64,000 nt of DNA from [Clostridium] scindens ATCC 35704 (GCF_004295125.1 NZ_CP036170.1:2234501-2298500); one strand, 5' to 3'. Positions 16,550 to 25,943 are shown, counted from the first letter of the stretch. Notes: generated from the letters alone by a model not told the origin. Numbers and translations: made by a program.

Positions 16550-16675
16550 ATGAAAAGTTCATACATCATAAATAATGACAGCATCATAAATAACGCATAC
16601 TCTGCTCTGCCTTCTACAGACAGTGTTGTTTTTGTGCCGTGCCGCCCCAATCCCCTTGGGGTGTATTTGGCATAA
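16550..16675 (+). CDS. 41-residue candidate leader peptide of proBA
   Basis: Small open frame with an excellent ribosome site (AAAAGGAG, 8 bases before ATG). The peptide begins MKSSYIINNDSIINNAY, carrying a doubled xIINN motif from a 12-base repeat (CATCATAAATAA). It ends VPCRPNPLGVYLA, with Pro at positions 30, 33 and 35 (plus 21), encoded CCG, CCC and CCC. A hairpin, CGCCCCAA/TTGGGGTG (16643-16663), overlaps the proline codons, and an intrinsic terminator follows. Lying before proline-synthesis genes, it looks like a proline-sensing attenuator. It has no membrane or signal segment. Translation and function are inferred. Confidence 0.6.
   Translation: MKSSYIINNDSIINNAYSALPSTDSVVFVPCRPNPLGVYLA
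16643..16663 (+). promoter_or_regulatory. Hairpin over the leader's proline codons
   Basis: CGCCCCAA (16643-16650) pairs with TTGGGGTG (16656-16663) around TCCCC, with one G-U pair. A ribosome paused at the Pro codons would cover it. Role as a pause or competing hairpin is inferred. Confidence 0.5.
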
Positions 16676-16753
16676 AATTCAATATTGTTTTTGGAAGATA
16701 GGATACGTTGTACTTGTCGCTTTATATTTGCATAGATAATAGACGGAATATAG

Positions 16754-16791
16754 AGAAACAGAAGTGTGGCATATGCTTCTGTTTCTTTTTT
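16754..16791 (+). terminator. Intrinsic terminator/attenuator before proB
   Basis: AGAAACAGAAG (16754-16764) pairs perfectly with CTTCTGTTTCT (16776-16786), followed by a run of T to 16791: a strong rho-independent terminator. It lies 78 bases after the leader stop and 67 bases before the proB ATG. The left arm can also pair with UUGUUUUU at 16685-16692 (G-U pairs included), a possible antiterminator. Confidence 0.8.
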
Positions 16792-16858
16792 TGCTTATTT
16801 TGCTCCGATCATGCAGGAAAGACGACAGGCATTTATATGAGCAGAGGAGAGAAAAATC

Positions 16859-17833
16859 ATGGACTACAGGCAGGATTTAAAAGATAAGAAAAAGATTGTG
16901 ATCAAGATAGGGACGTCGACCATTACCTATCCTGAGACAGGCAATATCAATCTGGACAAGCTGGAAAAATTCGTAAGGATACTGATCAATCTTAGAAATA
17001 AAGGAAAAGAAGTCATCGTAGTGTCTTCCGGCGCCGTGGGAATCGGAAGGAATGTGCTGGGCTTTTCCGAACGGCCAAGGGAGAAGGCAATCCGCCAGGC
17101 CTGCGCGGCGGTAGGGCAGGGAAGGCTCATGATGATGTACGAAAAACTCTTCGCAGAGTACAGCCAGCTTACGGCACAGGTACTTCTGACGAAAGAGTCT
17201 ATTACCAATGAAGAGTGCAAGAAAAATGCGAGGAATACTTTTGATGAATTGGCCGCAATGAGCGTGGTGCCTATCGTAAATGAGAATGACGCGATATCCG
17301 TAGACGAGGAGTTGTATGGAAACTTTGGGGATAATGACACAATGGCTGCGTATGTGGCGTCTCTGGTAGATGCAGACCTTCTGATCCTGATGTCGGACAT
17401 CGAGGGGCTGTATACGGATGATCCAAAGAAGAACCCAAACGCACGATTCGTCCATACGGTAGGGAAGATAGACGGGGAACTGGAAAAGATGGGGAAGGGA
17501 TCTGGAACCGGACTTGGAACCGGAGGAATGGCAACCAAGATAGAAGCCGCAAAGATCGCGACACACTCCGGCGCGGATATGGTGATTGCCAATGGAGATA
17601 ATATCTATACGATCAATGACGTGATGGCAGGAAAGAAAGTAGGGACGCTGTTCCTGGCAAAGGACAGAGGCGATATGGCAGGAAATGAACTGGCGCCGGT
17701 TCGCGAGCAATTCCGCAGGCAGGCAAAGAGACGTAAAAAGGAAGGCATAAACAAAGAACTGGCAGGGAATGTTATTGGCAGCCAGATTAGTACAGGAGGA
17801 CAGGCATATGGATTACATGCAGGAGATTGGTAG
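16859..17833 (+). CDS. proB: Glutamate 5-kinase
   Basis: 324 residues. Phosphorylates glutamate, the first step of proline synthesis. The amino-acid-kinase fold is clear: [15 protein letters not shown] near residue 55, the [11 protein letters not shown] and [12 protein letters not shown] substrate-binding segments, [13 protein letters not shown], and [16 protein letters not shown]. It lacks the C-terminal PUA domain of longer ProB proteins; after the kinase (about residue 265) there is a basic tail ([11 protein letters not shown]). Its end overlaps proA by 26 bases. GCAGAGGAGAG is the ribosome site. Expression is probably gated by the leader and terminator at 16550-16791. Confidence 0.96.
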   Translation: MDYRQDLKDKKKIVIKIGTSTITYPETGNINLDKLEKFVRILINLRNKGKEVIVVSSGAVGIGRNVLGFSERPREKAIRQACAAVGQGRLMMMYEKLFAEYSQLTAQVLLTKESITNEECKKNARNTFDELAAMSVVPIVNENDAISVDEELYGNFGDNDTMAAYVASLVDADLLILMSDIEGLYTDDPKKNPNARFVHTVGKIDGELEKMGKGSGTGLGTGGMATKIEAAKIATHSGADMVIANGDNIYTINDVMAGKKVGTLFLAKDRGDMAGNELAPVREQFRRQAKRRKKEGINKELAGNVIGSQISTGGQAYGLHAGDW

Positions 17834-19055
17834 GACGGCAAAAGAGGCTTCATCCAAGGTTCAATTCTTAAAGCAGACGCAGAAAAATGAAGGACTGTGT
17901 TCTGTGGCAAGAGAACTGCGGATGCAGACGCCTTTTCTGCTCAGGGAAAATGCGAAAGACGTGGTAAGAGTCAAAGGGGAAGGAATGAAGCCAGCTATGA
18001 TCGACCGGCTGCTGCTTACGGATCAAAGGATCAATGCCATGGCGGACGGGCTGGAGCAGATAGCGGAACTAAAGGACCCAATCGGAGAGACTGCCACCAT
18101 GGAAGTAAGGCCCAACGGACTGCAGATTGGCAAAAGAAGGGTGCCTCTTGGAGTGGTGGGGATCATCTATGAATCCAGGCCGAATGTGACTGCAGATGCC
18201 TTTGGACTTTGCTTTAAGACTGGGAATGTGGCCATCTTAAGAGGCGGTTCGGATGCAATCCGATCGAATAAGGCAATCATAAAAGTGATTAAGGATGGGC
18301 TTAAGAAGGAGCAGCTGCCCCAGGATGCGGTGCTTCTGGTGGAGAATACGGACAGAGACGTGGCCACCCAGATGATGCGGATGAATGAGTATATCGATGT
18401 GCTCATCCCGCGGGGAGGCAAGGGGCTGATCGCAAACGTGGTGAAAAACAGCACGGTACCCGTGATTGAGACAGGAACTGGCAACTGCCATATCTACGTG
18501 GACGCAACGGCGGATATTAACATGGCGGTATCTATCATCGACAATGCAAAGACGCAGCGCATGGGCGTGTGCAATGCCTGCGAGTCTCTGGTGGTCCATG
18601 AAGAGATTGCGCCTGTGGCAATACCTGCAATCTACGAACGGCTGAGGCAGAAGCAGGTGGAGGTACGCGGAGATGACAGGGCATGCCAGATCCAAGAAGG
18701 AATGATCCGGGCAGGGGAAGAAGACTGGGGAATGGAATATCTGGACGCAGTCATATCCCTTAAGGTTGTCTCCGGGATTGAGGAAGCCATTTCCCATATC
18801 AATCAGTATAATACCGGTCACTCAGAGTCCATTATTACCAGGGACTATGCCAGCGCGCTGAAGTTCCAGGACGAGATTGATGCGGCAGCCGTATATGTCA
18901 ATGCATCCACGCGCTTTACAGACGGGCATGAGTTTGGCTTCGGGGCTGAGATTGGAATCAGCACCCAGAAACTTCACGCCAGAGGGCCCATGGGGCTGGA
19001 GGCGCTTACAACGACAAAATACATTATCTTTGGCAATGGACAGATACGTCCTTAA
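17808..19055 (+). CDS. proA: Glutamate-5-semialdehyde dehydrogenase (gamma-glutamyl phosphate reductase)
   Basis: 415 residues, the usual ProA size. Reduces gamma-glutamyl phosphate with NADPH to glutamate semialdehyde, which cyclises towards proline. The catalytic Cys lies in [13 protein letters not shown]; the [20 protein letters not shown] and [10 protein letters not shown] segments are typical. The ATG at 17808 was chosen because AGGAGG (17794-17799) precedes it by 8 bases, inside proB. proC is not in this window. Confidence 0.97.
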   Translation: MDYMQEIGRTAKEASSKVQFLKQTQKNEGLCSVARELRMQTPFLLRENAKDVVRVKGEGMKPAMIDRLLLTDQRINAMADGLEQIAELKDPIGETATMEVRPNGLQIGKRRVPLGVVGIIYESRPNVTADAFGLCFKTGNVAILRGGSDAIRSNKAIIKVIKDGLKKEQLPQDAVLLVENTDRDVATQMMRMNEYIDVLIPRGGKGLIANVVKNSTVPVIETGTGNCHIYVDATADINMAVSIIDNAKTQRMGVCNACESLVVHEEIAPVAIPAIYERLRQKQVEVRGDDRACQIQEGMIRAGEEDWGMEYLDAVISLKVVSGIEEAISHINQYNTGHSESIITRDYASALKFQDEIDAAAVYVNASTRFTDGHEFGFGAEIGISTQKLHARGPMGLEALTTTKYIIFGNGQIRP

Positions 19056-19080
19056 GCAGCATATTTGAATTCCCCCCAAA

Positions 19081-19130
19081 AAAGTACTTGCATATTATTC
19101 ATATTGGATGTATAATTATGCAAGTACTTT
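19081..19130 (+). promoter_or_regulatory. argC promoter within paired ArgR-type boxes
   Basis: AAAGTACTTGCATA (19081-19094) and TATGCAAGTACTTT (19117-19130) are perfect inverted repeats. Between them, TTGCAT (19088-19093), 17 bases, TATAAT (19111-19116) form an almost ideal promoter. GATGTATAATTATGCAAG (19107-19124 region) matches the AhrC/ArgR box CATGAATAAAAATKCAAK at about 14 of 18 positions, and the left arm matches in the opposite sense. A second TATAAT lies at 19168. Arginine repression is inferred. Confidence 0.7.
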
Positions 19131-19220
19131 AATTTTGGACTGTACCTGGACATTTGTAAAAAAGTGGTATAATACTTACAGGTGCATGGTTATAAATACA
19201 TTCAGGAGGATATAAAATAG

Positions 19221-20261
19221 ATGATTAAGGTAGGAATTATAGGCGCTACAGGCTATGCCGGCGGCGAACTGGCAAGGATATTGATGGGGCACAAGGATGC
19301 AAAAATCGTATGGTATGGCTCCAGAAACTACATAGATAAGAAGTACGCGGATGTATACCAGAACATGTTCCAGATCGTGGACGCCAAATGTCTGGATGAC
19401 AATATGGAGGAACTTGCAAAGAAGGCAGATGTCATCTTTACCGCCACGCCGCAAGGATTCTGCGCTTCCGTGATCAGCGAAGCCATCCTGGCTGATACGA
19501 AGATCGTGGACTTAAGCGCTGATTTTCGGATCAAGGATGTGGATACTTATGAGAAGTGGTATGGAATCCAGCATAAAAGCCCGCAATTTATAGAAGATGC
19601 CGTGTATGGCCTGTGCGAGATCAACCGGGAGGATGTCAAAGGCGCAAGGCTGGTTGCCAATCCGGGCTGCTATACGACTTGCTCGATCCTTACTGCCTAT
19701 CCGCTGGCCAAAGAAGGGCTGATCGATATGAGTACCTTGATCATAGACGCAAAGTCCGGGACATCCGGCGCGGGAAGAGGCGCCAAGGTGGGGAATCTCT
19801 ACTGTGAGGTAAACGAGAACATCAAGGCCTATGGAGTGGCAAGCCACAGGCATACGCCGGAGATTGAGGAGCAGCTGGGGTATGCGGCGAAGGAGGATGT
19901 GCGGATCAGTTTTACGCCGCATCTTGTCCCCATGAACCGGGGCATTCTGGCAACCGAGTATGCAACGCTTACAAAGCAGACAACCTATGAAGAAGTAAAG
20001 GCAGTCTATGATAAATATTATAAGGAAGAGAAGTTCATACGCGTGCTGGATGAAGGCATATGTCCGGAGACAAAGTGGGTGGAAGGAAGCAACTACGTGG
20101 ACATTAACTTTAAGATAGACCCCAGGACGAACCGCATCATTATGATGGGAGCCATCGATAATCTGGTAAAAGGAGCGGCCGGCCAGGCGGTACAGAATAT
20201 GAACCTGATGTTTGGCCTTCCGGAAAGCGAAGGACTGGAACTTGTTCCAATGTTCCCATAG
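19221..20261 (+). CDS. argC: N-acetyl-gamma-glutamyl-phosphate reductase
   Basis: 346 residues. Reduces N-acetylglutamyl phosphate with NADPH, the third step of arginine synthesis. The N-terminal GATGYAGGELARIL is the dinucleotide fold; the catalytic Cys is in ANPGCYTT near residue 150; the GASGTSGAGR-like segment and SHRHTPEIEEQL are family motifs. CAGGAGG lies 11-12 bases upstream of the ATG. First gene of the argC-GNAT-argJ-argB-argD operon. Confidence 0.97.
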   Translation: MIKVGIIGATGYAGGELARILMGHKDAKIVWYGSRNYIDKKYADVYQNMFQIVDAKCLDDNMEELAKKADVIFTATPQGFCASVISEAILADTKIVDLSADFRIKDVDTYEKWYGIQHKSPQFIEDAVYGLCEINREDVKGARLVANPGCYTTCSILTAYPLAKEGLIDMSTLIIDAKSGTSGAGRGAKVGNLYCEVNENIKAYGVASHRHTPEIEEQLGYAAKEDVRISFTPHLVPMNRGILATEYATLTKQTTYEEVKAVYDKYYKEEKFIRVLDEGICPETKWVEGSNYVDINFKIDPRTNRIIMMGAIDNLVKGAAGQAVQNMNLMFGLPESEGLELVPMFP

Positions 20262-20270
20262 AGGTGGCTT

Positions 20271-20717
20271 ATGATACGGACAATGACGATTGAAGATTAC
20301 GATGAAGTATATGCGCTGTGGACCAAGATCCGCGGGTTCGGGCTAAGAAGCGTAGATGACTCCAGAGAGGGGATCGCGCGCTTCCTTAAGAGGAATCCAA
20401 CAACCAGCGTTGTAGCGGTAGAAGATGGGAAGGTGGTTGGGAGCATTCTCTGCGGGCACGACGGACGAAGGGGCTGTCTGTACCATGTCTGCGTGGATGA
20501 AGATTACCGGAGGCGGGGAATCGGAAAATCCATGGTGGTAAAGGCTATGGAAGAGTTGAAAAAAGAACAGATCAATAAGGTATGCCTCATAGCATTTACA
20601 AAAAATGATGTGGGCAATACCTTCTGGAACACGATTGGATGGGCGGAGAGGCTGGATCTGAATTATTATGATTTTGTACTGAATGAAAAGAATATTACGG
20701 CATTTAATGAACAATAA
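20271..20717 (+). CDS. GNAT family N-acetyltransferase within the arginine operon
   Basis: 148 residues. GNAT acetyl-CoA site: LYHVCVDEDYRRRGIGKSMV (RRRGIG loop). It resembles the YpeA-type small acetyltransferases. It sits 9 bases after argC and 28 before argJ, so it is certainly in the operon. Such a gene could supply N-acetylglutamate and replace classical ArgA, since ArgJ only recycles acetyl groups unless it is bifunctional. That role is inference; it might instead acetylate another metabolite. The C-terminal NTFWNTIGW replaces the usual xxYxxxGF motif. Confidence 0.85.
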   Translation: MIRTMTIEDYDEVYALWTKIRGFGLRSVDDSREGIARFLKRNPTTSVVAVEDGKVVGSILCGHDGRRGCLYHVCVDEDYRRRGIGKSMVVKAMEELKKEQINKVCLIAFTKNDVGNTFWNTIGWAERLDLNYYDFVLNEKNITAFNEQ

Positions 20718-20745
20718 CAGGCCGCATATAAGGAGGAAGAAAGTT

Positions 20746-21969
20746 ATGGAGATCATAAAAGGCGGGGTTACCGCGGCAAAGGGATTTGAAGCAGCAAGCA
20801 CGGCAGCAGGAATCAAGTATAAGGATCGGACAGATATGGCGCTGATCTACAGCCAGGCGCCTTGCGTGGCCGCTGGCACATTTACGAAGAATGTCGTAAA
20901 GGCTGCGCCGGTCAAATGGGACCAGCAGGTAGTCGGAAGCGGCGCCAAGGTTCAGGCGGTCGTGGTAAACTCCGGAATTGCCAATGCATGCACAGGAGCA
21001 GAAGGGTTTGGCTATTGCAAGGACACTGCCGTGGCTGCGGCCAAGGCTCTGGATATCCCTGAAGACGGTGTGCTCATAGGCTCTACCGGAGTCATTGGGA
21101 AACAGATGCCGATTGATAAGCTGACCGCGGGCATCGATGTATTGGCTGGAAAGAAGAATGATACGCTGGAGAATGGCACAGAGGCTGCCAAGGCTATCAT
21201 GACAACGGATACCTGCGAGAAAGAACTGGCAGCTGTCATAGAAGTAGGAGGCAAGCAGGTGACCATCGGCGGCATGGCGAAAGGCTCCGGCATGATTCAC
21301 CCCAATATGTGCACCATGCTGGCATTTGTTACCACGGATGCCGTGATTGCCAAGGAGACCCTTCAGAAGGCGTTAAGCGGGGATGTGGATGATACATACA
21401 ACATGATATCCGTAGATGGGGATACTTCTACCAATGATACGGTGATTCTGCTGGCAAACGGGCTGGCAGGCAATCCGGAGATTGTGTATGGAAGCCCGGA
21501 GTACGAAGAATTCGCGCTTGCCCTTCATGCCATCAACGAGTATCTGGCCAAGAAGATCGCAGGGGACGGCGAGGGAGCCACGGCGCTGTTCGAAGTAAAG
21601 GCCGTAGGCTGCGAGAGCGTGGAGCAGGCCAAGACTCTTGCTAAATCCATCGTATGCTCCAACCTTACCAAGACGGCAATCGCCGGTCACGACGCTAACT
21701 GGGGAAGAATCCTCTGCGCGATGGGATATTCCGGAGCGCAGTTTGATCCGGAGAAGGTAGATCTGTTCTTTGAGAGCAAGGCAGGAAAGATCCAGATCAT
21801 CGAAAATGGAACAGCAGTGGACTACAGCGAGGCAGAAGCCACGAAGATTCTTTCCGAGCCTGAGGTTACCGCTATCGCGGATGTGAAGATGGGAGCGGAG
21901 GAAGCAGTCGCATGGGGATGCGACCTGACCCATGGCTATATCGAGATCAATGCAGACTACAGAAGCTGA
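20746..21969 (+). CDS. argJ: Glutamate N-acetyltransferase (ornithine acetyltransferase)
   Basis: 407 residues. Moves the acetyl group from N-acetylornithine to glutamate; some members also use acetyl-CoA. The enzyme cleaves itself ahead of a nucleophile Thr: here [16 protein letters not shown], so Thr is present but preceded by Cys rather than the usual Ala. [10 protein letters not shown] and the [15 protein letters not shown] motif are intact. The start at 20746 follows AAGGAGG; a longer in-frame start at 20683 lies inside the GNAT gene. Confidence 0.96.
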   Translation: MEIIKGGVTAAKGFEAASTAAGIKYKDRTDMALIYSQAPCVAAGTFTKNVVKAAPVKWDQQVVGSGAKVQAVVVNSGIANACTGAEGFGYCKDTAVAAAKALDIPEDGVLIGSTGVIGKQMPIDKLTAGIDVLAGKKNDTLENGTEAAKAIMTTDTCEKELAAVIEVGGKQVTIGGMAKGSGMIHPNMCTMLAFVTTDAVIAKETLQKALSGDVDDTYNMISVDGDTSTNDTVILLANGLAGNPEIVYGSPEYEEFALALHAINEYLAKKIAGDGEGATALFEVKAVGCESVEQAKTLAKSIVCSNLTKTAIAGHDANWGRILCAMGYSGAQFDPEKVDLFFESKAGKIQIIENGTAVDYSEAEATKILSEPEVTAIADVKMGAEEAVAWGCDLTHGYIEINADYRS

Positions 21970-21997
21970 TGCGAAAAATAGGGGGGGCGAAGATATC

Positions 21998-22897
21998 ATG
22001 AATCAATCAATGCAGAAATATCTGGATAAGGCGGAGGTGCTGATTGAAGCCCTGCCATATATCCAAAGATTCAACCGGAAGATCATTGTGGTGAAGTATG
22101 GCGGAAGCGCCATGATAGATGAGGAACTCAAAGAACATGTCATCCAGGATGTGACTCTGCTGAAACTGGTAGGATTCAAGCCGATCATCGTACACGGCGG
22201 CGGCAAGGAGATAAGCAAGTGGGTTGGCAAGGTAGGCATGGAGCCGGAATTCGTCAACGGACTGCGGGTGACGGATGAAGCGACGATGGAACTGGCCGAG
22301 ATGGTTCTCGGGAAAGTAAATAAAAGCCTGGTACAGCTGGTGGAAAGCCTGGGCGTGCGCGCGATTGGAATCAGCGGAAAAGACGGCGGATTGCTGAAGG
22401 TGGAAAAGAAACTGGCAGATGGCGAGGACATCGGATTCGTGGGGGATGTCAAAGAGGTGAATGCAGATATCCTTTATGACCTTCTGGAGAAGGATTTCCT
22501 TCCAATCGTATGCCCGGTGGGACTGGACGATGAATTTAATACATATAATATCAATGCGGATGATGCCGCGTGTGCCATCGCCAGAGCGGTAAAGGCGGAG
22601 AAACTAGCATTCCTTACGGATATCGAGGGCGTATATAAGGATCCGAAGGATCCGGATACCCTAATCTCGGAACTGCGAGTATCAGCAGGCAAACAGCTGA
22701 TGGAGGAAGGTTATATCGGAGGCGGAATGCTCCCGAAGCTTCAGAACTGTATCGATGCCATCGAGAACGGCGTTTCCAGGGTGCATATCCTGGATGGAAG
22801 AATTCCTCACTGCCTGCTTCTCGAGATATTCACCAACAAAGGAATCGGGACGGCAATTTTAAATGATACTGAGGAAAAATATTATCACGGAGAATAG
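21998..22897 (+). CDS. argB: Acetylglutamate kinase
   Basis: 299 residues. Phosphorylates N-acetylglutamate. Amino-acid-kinase motifs: [11 protein letters not shown] near residue 30, the [13 protein letters not shown] loop, [12 protein letters not shown] and [17 protein letters not shown] at 21998 chosen; GGGGGGG upstream is an unusual ribosome site, and an in-frame ATG at 22010 is an alternative. It ends 2 bases before argD. Confidence 0.96.
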   Translation: MNQSMQKYLDKAEVLIEALPYIQRFNRKIIVVKYGGSAMIDEELKEHVIQDVTLLKLVGFKPIIVHGGGKEISKWVGKVGMEPEFVNGLRVTDEATMELAEMVLGKVNKSLVQLVESLGVRAIGISGKDGGLLKVEKKLADGEDIGFVGDVKEVNADILYDLLEKDFLPIVCPVGLDDEFNTYNINADDAACAIARAVKAEKLAFLTDIEGVYKDPKDPDTLISELRVSAGKQLMEEGYIGGGMLPKLQNCIDAIENGVSRVHILDGRIPHCLLLEIFTNKGIGTAILNDTEEKYYHGE

Positions 22898-22899
22898 AA

Positions 22900-24075
22900 A
22901 TGAATAAATATATAGAAGAAACAAACAGTGGACTTGTGCACACTTATAATCGCTTTCCGCTGGTGCTGGACCGGGGGGAGGGAGTCTATCTTTACGATGA
23001 AAAAGGCGGCAAATATCTGGACTTTGCAGGAGGCATAGCTGTATCCGGCCTGGGATATGGCTGCCAGGAATTAAATGATGCCCTGAAAAGCCAGATAGAC
23101 AAGATGATTCACAGTTCCAACCTATACTATAATACGACCTGCGGACATGCGGCAGAAGAACTGAAGCGTATCAGCGGGATGGACAGGGTATTCTTTACCA
23201 ACAGCGGGACAGAGGCCATTGAAGGCGCGCTGAAGGCAGCCAGGAAATACGCGTATAAAAAGCAGACCGGGCGGTATGAATTCATTGCAATGGAGAATTC
23301 ATTTCATGGCAGGAGCATGGGCGCATTGTCGGTGACGGGAAGCGATGCTTACCGGGAACCCTTCGAGCCATTGGTTCCGGGCGTGTCGTTTGCAGAATTC
23401 AATAACCTTGACAGCGTCAAGGCTCTGGTGACCAGTCAGACTTGCGCGATTATCTTAGAGCCTCTCCAGGGAGAAGGTGGAATTAATGTTGCCACAGAAG
23501 AATTCATGGCCGGAATCCGAAAACTTTGCGACGATGAAGGCATACTGATGATCTGCGACGAGATTCAGTGCGGCATGGGACGGACCGGCGCTATGTTTGC
23601 CTACCAGTCTTATGGGACTAAGCCGGATATTATCGCTATGGCCAAGGCTATCGGAAGCGGCATGCCGGTAGGGGCATTTGCCATGACGGAAGAGGTGGCG
23701 GAGTTTTCTCTGGAGCCTGGGGATCATGGAACGACCTATGGGGGAAATCCGCTGGCCTGCATGGCAGTAAGCAAGACGATAGAAATCTTTGAGAAGAAAA
23801 ATATGATCTCCCATGTGCAGGAAATTGGCGCCTATCTGGCAGAACAGCTGGAGAGGCTGGTGCAGGAAAAAGACTGCGTGATCGCGAGAAAAGGAAAAGG
23901 CCTGATTCAGGGAATCGAGATATCAAAGCCCGTAGGAGAAGTAACAAACGCCGCGCTTAAGGAAGGGCTTCTGGTTATCAGCGCCAGGGGAAACGTGATC
24001 CGTCTGGTTCCGCCTCTTGTGATAGAGAAGCAGCATGTGGATGAAATGATCGATAAATTGTCAAAAGTGCTATAG
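22900..24075 (+). CDS. argD: Acetylornithine aminotransferase
   Basis: 391 residues. PLP enzyme converting N-acetylglutamate semialdehyde to N-acetylornithine. Visible: FTNSGTEAIEGALKAARKYA (cofactor phosphate site), FHGRSMGALS, the ICDEIQCGMGRTG segment with the cofactor-binding Asp, and the Schiff-base Lys in AMAKAIGSGMPVGAF. Last gene of the arginine operon. No obvious hairpin terminator follows in the 56-base gap. Confidence 0.96.
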   Translation: MNKYIEETNSGLVHTYNRFPLVLDRGEGVYLYDEKGGKYLDFAGGIAVSGLGYGCQELNDALKSQIDKMIHSSNLYYNTTCGHAAEELKRISGMDRVFFTNSGTEAIEGALKAARKYAYKKQTGRYEFIAMENSFHGRSMGALSVTGSDAYREPFEPLVPGVSFAEFNNLDSVKALVTSQTCAIILEPLQGEGGINVATEEFMAGIRKLCDDEGILMICDEIQCGMGRTGAMFAYQSYGTKPDIIAMAKAIGSGMPVGAFAMTEEVAEFSLEPGDHGTTYGGNPLACMAVSKTIEIFEKKNMISHVQEIGAYLAEQLERLVQEKDCVIARKGKGLIQGIEISKPVGEVTNAALKEGLLVISARGNVIRLVPPLVIEKQHVDEMIDKLSKVL

Positions 24076-24131
24076 ACATAAAAAAACAATCATTGGATAT
24101 ACTATCTACAGGAATGTAGGAGGTATATCTG

Positions 24132-24563
24132 ATGATTGGTTTTTTTATTGCGCTTTTATCCGGGGCGCTGATGAGCGTCCAGGGAGTATTTAATACACAG
24201 GTTACAAAGACGACAGGCATGTGGGTGAGCAATGCATGGGTGCAGTTGAGCGCATTTGCGCTGTGCCTGGTGGCATGGCTGATCGCGGGGAGGGATAGTG
24301 TTACTACCCTGGCAAAAGTAGAGCCGAAATACGTCCTTTTAGGAGGCGTCATTGGGGCAGGCATTACCTGGACCGTAATTAAGAGCATGGAGCAGCTGGG
24401 GCCTGCCAAAGCGGCACTTCTCATCGTCATTTCACAGTTGATCGTCGCCTATGTGATAGAGCTTCTTGGCCTGTTCGGCGTGGATAAGGAGCCTTTGGAA
24501 TGGCGCAAGATAATCGGCATGGTGATTGCACTGATTGGAGTTGCAATTTTCCAATGGAAATAG
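24132..24563 (+). CDS. DMT family transporter, YdcZ type (DUF606)
   Basis: 143 residues, mostly membrane: spans near 3-22, 35-52, 68-85, 92-112 and 122-140. The opening FFIALLSGALMSVQGVFNTQ is characteristic of the single-domain YdcZ family, which acts as a dimer. TAGGAGG lies 8 bases upstream. It follows argD by 56 bases and may be read through from that operon. Substrate unknown. Confidence 0.9.
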   Translation: MIGFFIALLSGALMSVQGVFNTQVTKTTGMWVSNAWVQLSAFALCLVAWLIAGRDSVTTLAKVEPKYVLLGGVIGAGITWTVIKSMEQLGPAKAALLIVISQLIVAYVIELLGLFGVDKEPLEWRKIIGMVIALIGVAIFQWK

Positions 24564-24629
24564 TACAATAACTTTATCTAGGCATAATCGGGGGATTTGC
24601 AGTTTCGACAGACTGTAAAGGAGTTTTTT

Positions 24630-25238
24630 ATGCATAGAAATAGAATAAAAATGATATGTTTTACTATCGGTTTAATGATGGCGGTCCTCTTGGCCGGATG
24701 TTCCGGGAAACAGGATGCCAGGACTGTGGAACTGTCGGAGGCAAAAGAAGGCAGCGTTGCCGAAGAAAAAGAAGAAGAGACAGAAGATAGCGCCATCGAG
24801 GAAAACGAAGATATCTATGTACATGTATGCGGGGAGGTAAATCAACCGGGCGTATACTGCCTCCCGGCAGGCAGCAGGCTGTATGAGGCGATTGAGGCGG
24901 CTGGAGGGCTTAAGGAAGGTGCGGCGGCAGAATCTCTGAACCAGGCACAGGAGGCCAAGGATGGGCAGCAGATTTACGTTCCTTCTATAGAAGAGTCGTT
25001 AAAGGAAGGAGTATCTGGAGAGGGAGAACCGGCTGAGGCATCCGATGGAAAGATTAATCTTAATACAGCAGCCAAAGAGCAGCTGATGACCTTAACTGGA
25101 ATCGGAGAGACTAAAGCAGCGGCAATCATCCGCTACCGGGAAGAGAACGGAGGCTTTCAGAGCATAGAGGAATTAATGGAAGTAGAAGGAATCAAGGAAG
25201 GCGTATTTAACAAAATCAAAGACCAGATCAAGATTTAA
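24630..25238 (+). CDS. comEA: ComEA-like DNA-binding lipoprotein
   Basis: 202 residues. Signal peptide ending in lipobox LAGC near residue 24, so membrane-anchored outside the cell. An acidic linker (KEEETEDSAIEENED) leads to an SLBB domain (YVHVCGEVNQPGVYCLPAGS) and a C-terminal helix-hairpin-helix pair (INLNTAAKEQLMTLTGIGE, then YREENGGFQSIEELMEVEGI). ComEA binds incoming double-stranded DNA during transformation. Start at 24630 follows AAAGGAG. comEC is 3 kb downstream, separated by a two-component system and a GerMN gene. Confidence 0.92.
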   Translation: MHRNRIKMICFTIGLMMAVLLAGCSGKQDARTVELSEAKEGSVAEEKEEETEDSAIEENEDIYVHVCGEVNQPGVYCLPAGSRLYEAIEAAGGLKEGAAAESLNQAQEAKDGQQIYVPSIEESLKEGVSGEGEPAEASDGKINLNTAAKEQLMTLTGIGETKAAAIIRYREENGGFQSIEELMEVEGIKEGVFNKIKDQIKI

Positions 25239-25253
25239 TAAGGGAGATATGTA

Positions 25254-25943
25254 ATGAGTAGACGAGTATTGGTTGTGGATGATGAAAAACTAATCGTAAA
25301 AGGCATCCGTTTCAGCCTGGAGCAGGATGGAATGGAGGTTGACTGCGCTTATGATGGGGAAGAGGCGCTGAAACTGGCGAAAGAGAATGCATATGATATG
25401 ATACTTCTGGATATTATGCTGCCAAAGCATGATGGCTTTGAAGTGTGCCAGCAGATCCGGGAATTTTCCGATGTTCCGATTGTAATGCTGACTGCCAGGG
25501 GAGATGACATGGATAAGATACTGGGCCTGGAGTATGGGGCGGATGATTACATAACAAAGCCGTTTAACATCCTGGAAGTCAAGGCGCGTATCAAGGCAAT
25601 CATGCGACGTACCAGTAAGAGAGATAAAGCCCAGCCGAATGACAAGATTATTATCAAGGGAGATATGAAGATAGACTGTGAAAGCAGAAGGGTATTCATT
25701 GGCGAGAAGGAAATTAATCTGACGGCCAAAGAGTTCGACCTGCTGGAACTGCTGGCTATGAATCCGAATAAGGTATACAGCCGGGAGAATCTGCTGAATA
25801 TCGTATGGGGCTATGAGTATCCGGGAGATGCAAGAACAGTGGACGTACATATCCGGAGGCTGCGGGAGAAGATAGAGACGAATCCGAGCGATCCGAAGTA
25901 CGTTTATACAAAATGGGGAGTTGGTTATTATTTCAGGGGTTAG
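25254..25943 (+). CDS. OmpR/PhoB-family response regulator
   Basis: 229 residues. Receiver domain with acidic pocket VVDDEK (Asp9, Asp10) and phosphoacceptor Asp53 (MILLDIMLPKHDG), plus the conserved Lys in ITKPFN. A C-terminal winged helix follows, including NLTAKEFDLLELLAMNPNKV and DARTVDVHIRRLREKIE. Its last 23 bases overlap the histidine kinase gene, so the pair is coupled. Sequence style is WalR/PhoP-like, but the target genes are unknown. Confidence 0.95.
   Translation: MSRRVLVVDDEKLIVKGIRFSLEQDGMEVDCAYDGEEALKLAKENAYDMILLDIMLPKHDGFEVCQQIREFSDVPIVMLTARGDDMDKILGLEYGADDYITKPFNILEVKARIKAIMRRTSKRDKAQPNDKIIIKGDMKIDCESRRVFIGEKEINLTAKEFDLLELLAMNPNKVYSRENLLNIVWGYEYPGDARTVDVHIRRLREKIETNPSDPKYVYTKWGVGYYFRG

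Noticed and set aside
16443-16858. T-box or known riboswitch upstream of proB
   Set aside because: No T-box sequence (TGGNACCGCG-type) is visible; the small translated frame and terminator explain the region better.
19081-19130. Hairpin after proA as a terminator
   Set aside because: The inverted repeat contains an ideal promoter (TTGCAT-17-TATAAT) and ArgR-like boxes and has no clean T-run; better explained as the argC control region, though it may also end proA transcripts.
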